Position numbers and translations under genes: made by a program. Shown in pieces: positions 58,060 to 64,000 of a stretch of 64,000 nt of DNA. How positions within the stretch are numbered: position 1 is the stretch's first letter; every line of letters begins with the position of its first letter. The notes under the pieces are model-generated. The model was not told where the DNA came from. It saw nothing but the letters and a program-made list of their open reading frames with translations, and searched no databases. This DNA comes from Leptasterias polaris (Eukaryota; Echinodermata; Asteroidea; Forcipulatida; Asteriidae), in NCBI GenBank assembly GCA_037783415.1, contig JAZGTN010000029.1:1488001-1552000 (forward strand), given 5' to 3'.

Positions 58060-58160
58060 ATTTTTTGTCAAGTCAAGTCAAGTCGCAAGTCATCTTTGGT
58101 CAAGTCAAGTCAAGTCACAAGTCATTTTTGTTTAAGTCAAGTCAAGTCGCAAGTCATAAC
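58060..58160 (+). repeat. Tandem repeat built from AAGTC
   Basis: Three copies of about 34-38 bp, each GTCAAGTCAAGTCxCAAGTC plus AT-rich linker. Confidence 0.85.
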
Positions 58161-59122
58161 TTACGCAACAATGCAAATCCGTTATGAACGCACGTACATG
58201 CTTTTCATTTTGAAAATCGCTTATTCATTTTATGAAAAAACACTTTGCTTACACTTTGTTTTTCTGCTGAAGTTATCACACAAAAATGTTTAATGGTAAA
58301 AAGCTTTATGATATTGGGCCCTGAATGCGAAAGTCTTTTGCGTTTTTGAGCGTCTAAGCTCTCGATTTTGTTACATTCATGTTCTAAAAGCGAACATGAT
58401 GCGCGGTCTATTGCTAATATTTAATAAGGAGAAACATGGACATGGACATAGAAAGTTCTTGATAAATTAAAAAAAGAAAGAATATATGTTATAGTAAGTC
58501 GTGGACCAAAACTGAAAAGGCATATTCTTAAACTTTATCGTTGCTGCCAACTATTCACAGCCATTGCCAAAGTTGCTCGATTCGTACATGGCCTAAGTTG
58601 TTTGTACAAAGTACACCCTATGTTTGCTTTTTACCTGTATTTTGTTTTTGTCCGGTGTAAAGTCCTGCATCACGAAGAAGCAAAAACATTAACACCGCCC
58701 TCTCTCGTGCCTGCATTGAGAAGAGTTTGCAAAAGGCTAAAAAATATAATAATAATTGAGAAAATCAAGCGCCAAGCATCATGAGGTTGTCGACATTCAG
58801 CCTGGGCGGTTTTGGGCACATTATATTAGGCCTAGTCCTCGATCGACAATTAATGGCCTTGTAATTTGCCTAGAAGCAATGGGCCCTTTCCCCAAGAGGG
58901 AGTCTAGCAGTTGACTCGTTCTCAGGGGGTGTTTTCATTATAGATCGGCAAAGTTAATTCAACGTCTAACCTACCAACAGTTACGCAAGCAGAAGAAAGA
59001 GGATGAGAGACTTTCAAATAGTTTGGAGTATTTGTCAATATTAGCATATAGCACTCTGGTTGTCATGGTGATCTTATTATTAGTATGCAGACAGAAAGGA
59101 TTGTGTTCTTCCTCTTCCTCAA

Positions 59123-59351
59123 TAGACCCTTACCATGAAATATGCTAATTACATTCACGCATGCGTTCAGACCCTATTGGTTGGCAAACACCATAGAGAT
59201 GTGCACTAAGCAGACGCACAAACGCGTCTGCGTCACACCACCACCAGCCCCATGCCCCATACAAAAAGGCGCAATGTTCCATCATTTTGCCGACCAAAAT
59301 GTTAGTGCGCACGCGCGATGTGCAATTTACATATTTCATGGGAAGGGTCTA
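59123..59351. mobile_element. MITE, 229 bp, TA-flanked
   Basis: TAGACCCTTACCATGAAATA at one end and the diverged inverse TATTTCATGGGAAGGGTCTA at the other. TA ends suggest a Tc1/mariner-type element. Confidence 0.75.
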
Positions 59352-60606
59352 CTCATTCGAGGATACAAGTCTTTGCTGATCTGAAGGTTGCAATGAAAGC
59401 TTGTGAATTCAAATTATATCGTAACCGAAGCATCGCATCAGACATTGTTCAAATAATTATTATAACAGTCAAATAACTTTTTGAAACCATTCTACTCGCC
59501 AACGATTTGTTCACAATACATCAGTCCAACTCCAAACAGAAAAAATTGACAGACAAGATCATGTCAAACGTTTCCATTCCGTTTCCAGGGTGAGTAGTAT
59601 TTGATTCATACGCACTGCTCCATAACACTAAAACCTACTTCATGCAACAGCCGTTGGATGAATCAATGAATGAAAGCACATGCGTCACTTTGAACCAATA
59701 GAAAGTCATTCATGAAAACCATATGCCCAAATATGGTCATTGTGGGTACAGCATGCTTAGTTACGCCACGGTGTAGTGGCGCTGTGTTGATATACGATTA
59801 TTGGCGCCAACATGACACTAGCTTTAAATCAGCCGGGCTCACAAAAAATAAACCTGTCATAAATATTGTATTTCTACTTAACGTCCTCTATCCAACAAAC
59901 CACAATGAGCGAATCACCAGAATAAGGTCACAGTACAGAAGTCCTACTGATAGCCTTCTGACAAGGTTTTCCTGTACGGTAATGTTCTGCCAGAAATGGC
60001 GCCCGATAAAAAACAAGTTAGTTGTTTTTACACTGTTGAAATCAGTGATAACATACCCCCATGATACTGGCCAAGGAATTTTGTTGGTGTTTAATGACTT
60101 TATGCTCATTATCAAATCTCGGGAGAGAAGCTGGTGGGATCCAAACCCAAACATCCCGGGAATCTATTTTTATTTATGATGGGAAAATAGAATAAGTATT
60201 GGTTTCATTCCGAAGTGGGTCAATCACAAATCCAGATGTCGTTTTACACGTACGCCCATTCCCTGGGATTCCCCAAACCCCGGTATGAAACAGAACTGAT
60301 GGCATAATCAAAGTGATATGAATGAACTTTTCTTTCGAACAGGATGCATCAACAATGACGTTCACAACCTCGCTGGTGTTTGATCTTATCAGTAATTTCA
60401 TTAAAAAAACGAAATTTAAGTGGATTTATTTTATTTTAAAAATGGTTGATTTTGTTATTGACTGGTTGATATTGTTTTTTCCGACTCTGGAAATTAACAA
60501 TGATTATTCGGATGGAATCAAAAGCGTGTCTGTTGCCTTAACGACTTATTGGTGCCAATGCCATTGGCCATAGTTTTGTAAAAATGCATCGCTTCATGTG
60601 ATAACA

Positions 60607-60770
60607 GGGGCTGATATCAGCAAAGCACTTAGAATTATCTTATTAAGATGAGTTGTCAATATCAACACATGCTGTGATTTTTATTGTGAAATCAAACATT
60701 GCTTAGCAATTAATCAGAGTGAGTTGCAGTTTAGATCACTCTTTAGCTCTTTTTTGTGAAAATGAGCCCA
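60607..60770. mobile_element. Short MITE (family E), copy 4
   Basis: GGGGCTGATATCAGCAAAGC to TTTGTGAAAATGAGCCC; the most diverged of the four copies. Confidence 0.7.
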
Positions 60771-60781
60771 GAACTCGGACG

Positions 60782-61070
60782 TTAAAGGGTGTGTGCATAA
60801 CATTGGTAAGAGTATACAATGTATAAAAGGTTTACAGATCATTTGCACATAACTTACATGGTATAAAGATCGATGTTCATGATGCAGGGAAACCCCCTTT
60901 GAAATATTTGTGCTCTGTTTTTGAGTGAAACAAATTAGTTTTGATCTTGCGAGTCCAAAACTCAATGTTTGAAAACAATGAAAACATTCAAGGGTTCTTT
61001 CCACCTTTTTTTCCTCGTGACTCCATTGACTGATTGAGCTTAATCTTGGAAATTGGTTATTGACAATAAC
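60782..61070. mobile_element. TTAA-type MITE (family D), truncated
   Basis: TTAA then AGGGTGTGTGCATAACATTG; the opposite end fades near 61070, next to the palindrome. Confidence 0.65.
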
Positions 61071-61102
61071 CATGGATCAATAAACTAGTTTATTGATCCA
61101 TG
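61071..61102. repeat. Perfect 32-bp palindrome
   Basis: CATGGATCAATAAACT followed by its exact reverse complement, no spacer. Confidence 0.95.
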
Positions 61103-61552
61103 CATTTACCCATGTAAGCACTCACGACGTCATCATGATTGACAGCTAATCAAAAATAATGGTTGACCAATGTTATTATTACGAGTCAAATACTTGTAGG
61201 TGTTATGTATTGTTATCGGCTATTCATTCACCAGACGGAAGTAAAAGACAAAGGACGGTTCACTGGTATTCTGACGTCATGATTGATGGTTTGTGGATAG
61301 TGGTTTTTAACCAAAACTCCAATTGACAAATCATAAAATGAATGTTGTGAAATTGTCACATCAAGTTGACATTCCATTAAAGACAAACCAATTGTTTGGT
61401 TATTGTTGTGGATAAACTATAATATCAAGATTCCATACTCCCAAGGTTGTAGACACATTCCAGCTTTAACCTACTTTCGAAAACAAACTAATGTGTAAAG
61501 TTATAAATAGATTTTTGCATAATATAATTCAGTGATAACTTTAGAGGATTTT

Positions 61553-61935
61553 AAAGCAAAGTATGCACCTTTGGTTTTGGGAACCGTTCGATTTTTGTCT
61601 TCCTTTATAAATGGTGATAATATATGCAATAAAACTAAACATGTGAAAAGTTCATTTCAAAAGGTGGTAGAGTTTTTTGAGATATCGCCATACGGAGAGG
61701 TTATGTCCAGGTGGAAAGAATAATCCGTAAATGCTATACACAATCTGAGAACGTTTCTTGTAGAAACGCCTCTCAAATTGAAATGTTTTTGGACCCCTAG
61801 CTCTACAACCACACCCCTTTGTTGTTTTTATAAAAATGTTAAACACTATCAACAGCTGCAGTGCTTCTTACCAAATAAGTGTTTATGGTTATTAATTTGT
61901 GGAGTAACTACCACAAGTATACGCTCCCTCTAAAT
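61553..61935. mobile_element. Inverted-repeat element (family B)
   Basis: AAAGTATGCACCTTTGGTTT at one end and ACCACAAGTATACGCTCCC at the other, with ATCAACAGCTGCAGTGCTTC inside. It abuts the family A copy at 61969. Confidence 0.6.
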
Positions 61936-61964
61936 CAGAAATAATATTACGACCGACAAGTGTA

Positions 61965-62340
61965 TTAAAGGCACTGAACATGTTTGGTAATTGTCAAAGA
62001 CCAGTATTCTCACTTGGTGTATCCCAACATATGCATAAAATAACAAACCTGTGAAAATTTGGGCTCAATTGGTCATTGAAGTTGCAAGAAAATGATGAAA
62101 GAAAAAACACCCTTGTTGTACAAACTAGTGTGCTTTCAGATAGGAATAAAAGGCTTCTGGCCAGAAGTCTTTTATTATTTGAGTGAGAAATTACCTCTTT
62201 CTCAAAAACTACGTTACTTCAGAGGGAGTGGTTTCTCACAATGTTTTATACTATCAACAGCTCTCCGTTGCTCGTTACCAAGTAAGTTTTTATGCTAATA
62301 TATATTTTGAGTAATTACCAAACGTGTACAGTGCCTTTAA
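61965..62340. mobile_element. TTAA-type MITE (family A), complete, 368 bp
   Basis: TTAA at 61965-61968 and 62337-62340; ends AGGCACTGAACATGTTTGG and CCAAACGTGTACAGTGCCT. Non-coding; inverted relative to 4391-4756. Confidence 0.88.
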
Positions 62341-63089
62341 ACCGACATGGAAAGAACATTTTAAAACAAATATTCCGATTTCGCAATCTATTTATTGTTA
62401 CAAGTTAGAAATCCCGTAGTTTTCACTTCAACTCAATTCAATTGATGTCTATTTACAGAAACAACATACTAAACGTTTTGACCAGTTGTCTCTAATCGTA
62501 AGTCCTAAACCAGCATTCTCCAGAAGACAAACCTGGTCGAAACGTCAGGTGTACAAACCAGATCTTCATATCGCCATCACTATGCAAAAGAGATAAGTGT
62601 TACCGCAATATTATCTTTATCATTTGTTTCCACCATAATAACTGAAAGTCTTACTAAGTTGATAATAAAATAAATTTGCACAAATGCATGTACGCAGGTG
62701 TCAGAATCAAGCATTAACTAGCATTCTTCTCAACTGATTTATGACATAGCGCCATGGTCGATTTGAACAACACCAACCAGTTGTGCTTTTTGTTGGAGGT
62801 CATGTGCCCATTCAAGACACCCTAAAGGGGCTGGTTTTAACAATATCTTCTCAGATCCTTGGGGAGTCTTAAGTGGTTGGATCTTGAACTAGGATTAGTG
62901 ACAGTTTATCATGATTAATCCGTCGGATTAGTATACAATAGAGGGGACATTCTGTATGGATTAGATTAAATTTAGAAAATCGATAACTGTTGTCTCAATA
63001 AGCTATCGGTCGTTTTTATTTATTTGTAAAGCAGCAGCGGCGAAAGACTCGTATAATTGGAAGGGGGCAGTGAGGGGCAATCTAGTTAT

Positions 63090-63260
63090 ACTCTTTATTT
63101 ATTTATTCATTTATTTTTTTTATTTTTTTTATTTATTTACTTATATATTTGTTTTATATTTAAATTTGTAATTATGTACTAATTTATTTATTTATTATTA
63201 TTTTATTTTTGTCTTTATTTTTTTTCTTATTTTTTATTAGTTTTTATTAATATTTAGGCT
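63090..63260. repeat. AT-rich low-complexity stretch
   Basis: Irregular TTTATTTA repeats with long T runs. Confidence 0.85.
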
Positions 63261-64000
63261 CTATTTGATTTCTTTTTGGGGGGATGTTGAATATGCGATT
63301 TACGAGGGATTGAAAACGTGAATTTCAAGACTAAAACTAAAAACATCATTATTGGAGTGGGGAGCTAGTGGTTTGTTTAGCAAAGTATTTTTATAAACAA
63401 GTGACATGATGATAAGAAAAACCAAAATTCAGTTGAGAGTGTATGTGAAGGGGTTATAAACTTATGTGTGGCAAAGGGGGTAAAAAGGGGGCAAGCTCAC
63501 ATCCTTGCCCCAACCTCCAACCCACAACCCTGCCCCCGTAGGGCCGCCATTGCGAGGTGGCTGTCTATAGTTTAGGCCTAATTGTCAACAAGTTTCACAG
63601 TAGGCCCATAAAACATAGGATAATGAGTTGACTGATTTGTGTGTTTTGACAGCAGGTGGTTCAGATTTAACGGGACCATGTTGTAACTATATCGACAATT
63701 ACATTTACGGTATTCCAATTCATGTTAGTTTAAAATGCATTAAGGGTTAGGCCTATATGTGTTTACAGTTTTAAAATCCTTGGCAAAAAATGATTTGATT
63801 TGAAGTAATAATGCGAAAAGAGAGCTTTCTGTCCGTCCCCAAATGCTGTCACGTCAACTAAAAGAAAGTTTGTTATTTGTTTGTTTTACGACCTTAAAAC
63901 ATGGCCACAGAATGCCTGTATTGATCAGTTGTCGATTCTCTATTTTTGTTCCACCCTGGTCCATTTTTCTCATGTGCGGTCACCCGTAACGACACAAAGC

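Larger units (their letters stand above)
57126..64000. other. Upstream flank of the ITAM-type receptor; no gene found
   Basis: Contains MITEs, an AAGTC-rich tandem repeat, a perfect palindrome (61071-61102) and an AT-rich TTTATT stretch (63090-63260). The promoter of 55521-57125 should start here; a TATATAAAT only about 15 bp before the ATG is too close to serve as TATA box for that start unless a 5'UTR intron exists. Confidence 0.6.

Overview
The window looks like nuclear DNA of a deuterostome marine invertebrate, most probably an echinoderm (sea star or sea urchin relative). The reasons are a long-tailed class I myosin close to vertebrate MYO1E/MYO1F split into many short exons by 0.1-5.7 kb introns, plus a very high load of short inverted-repeat elements, tRNA-derived SINEs and minisatellites. 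The species call is an inference; no bacterial or viral gene organisation is present.

Region 1 (about 5.0-38.95 kb, + strand) holds almost the whole of one gene. I could join 25 coding exons from 5430 to a stop at 38948-38950. Every junction has GT-AG borders, phases match throughout, and the joined frame has no internal stop (3315 nt, 1104 residues plus stop). The order is motor domain, one IQ motif, TH1 lipid-binding tail, proline-rich TH2 segment and C-terminal SH3, which is the MYO1E/F plan and length. The first coding exon is uncertain (candidate at 4982-5027). Introns carry MITEs with TTAA duplications, tRNA-derived SINEs, a broken LINE 3' end, an 818-bp element with a 9-bp target duplication, and minisatellites. 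Several lie against splice sites, and exons 6, 7 and 8 each have a second plausible acceptor upstream.

Region 2 (38.95-48.0 kb) has no gene I can support, only repeats and low-complexity DNA.

Region 3 (48.0-57.1 kb, - strand) holds two intronless genes in the same orientation. Each encodes a signal peptide, three Ig-like domains, one membrane segment and a tyrosine-bearing cytoplasmic tail. They share an unusual extra Cys pair flanking Ig domain 2, so they look like paralogues. The tail of the first (48040-49842) has three ITIM-like motifs and many PxxP motifs. The tail of the second (55521-57125) has one ITAM-like YxxL-x9-YxxI module and an NPxY motif. Together they resemble a paired inhibitory/activating receptor locus and are the most interesting item here.

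Region 4 (57.1-64.0 kb) is gene-free as far as I can see, with MITEs, a 32-bp perfect palindrome and an AT-rich stretch.
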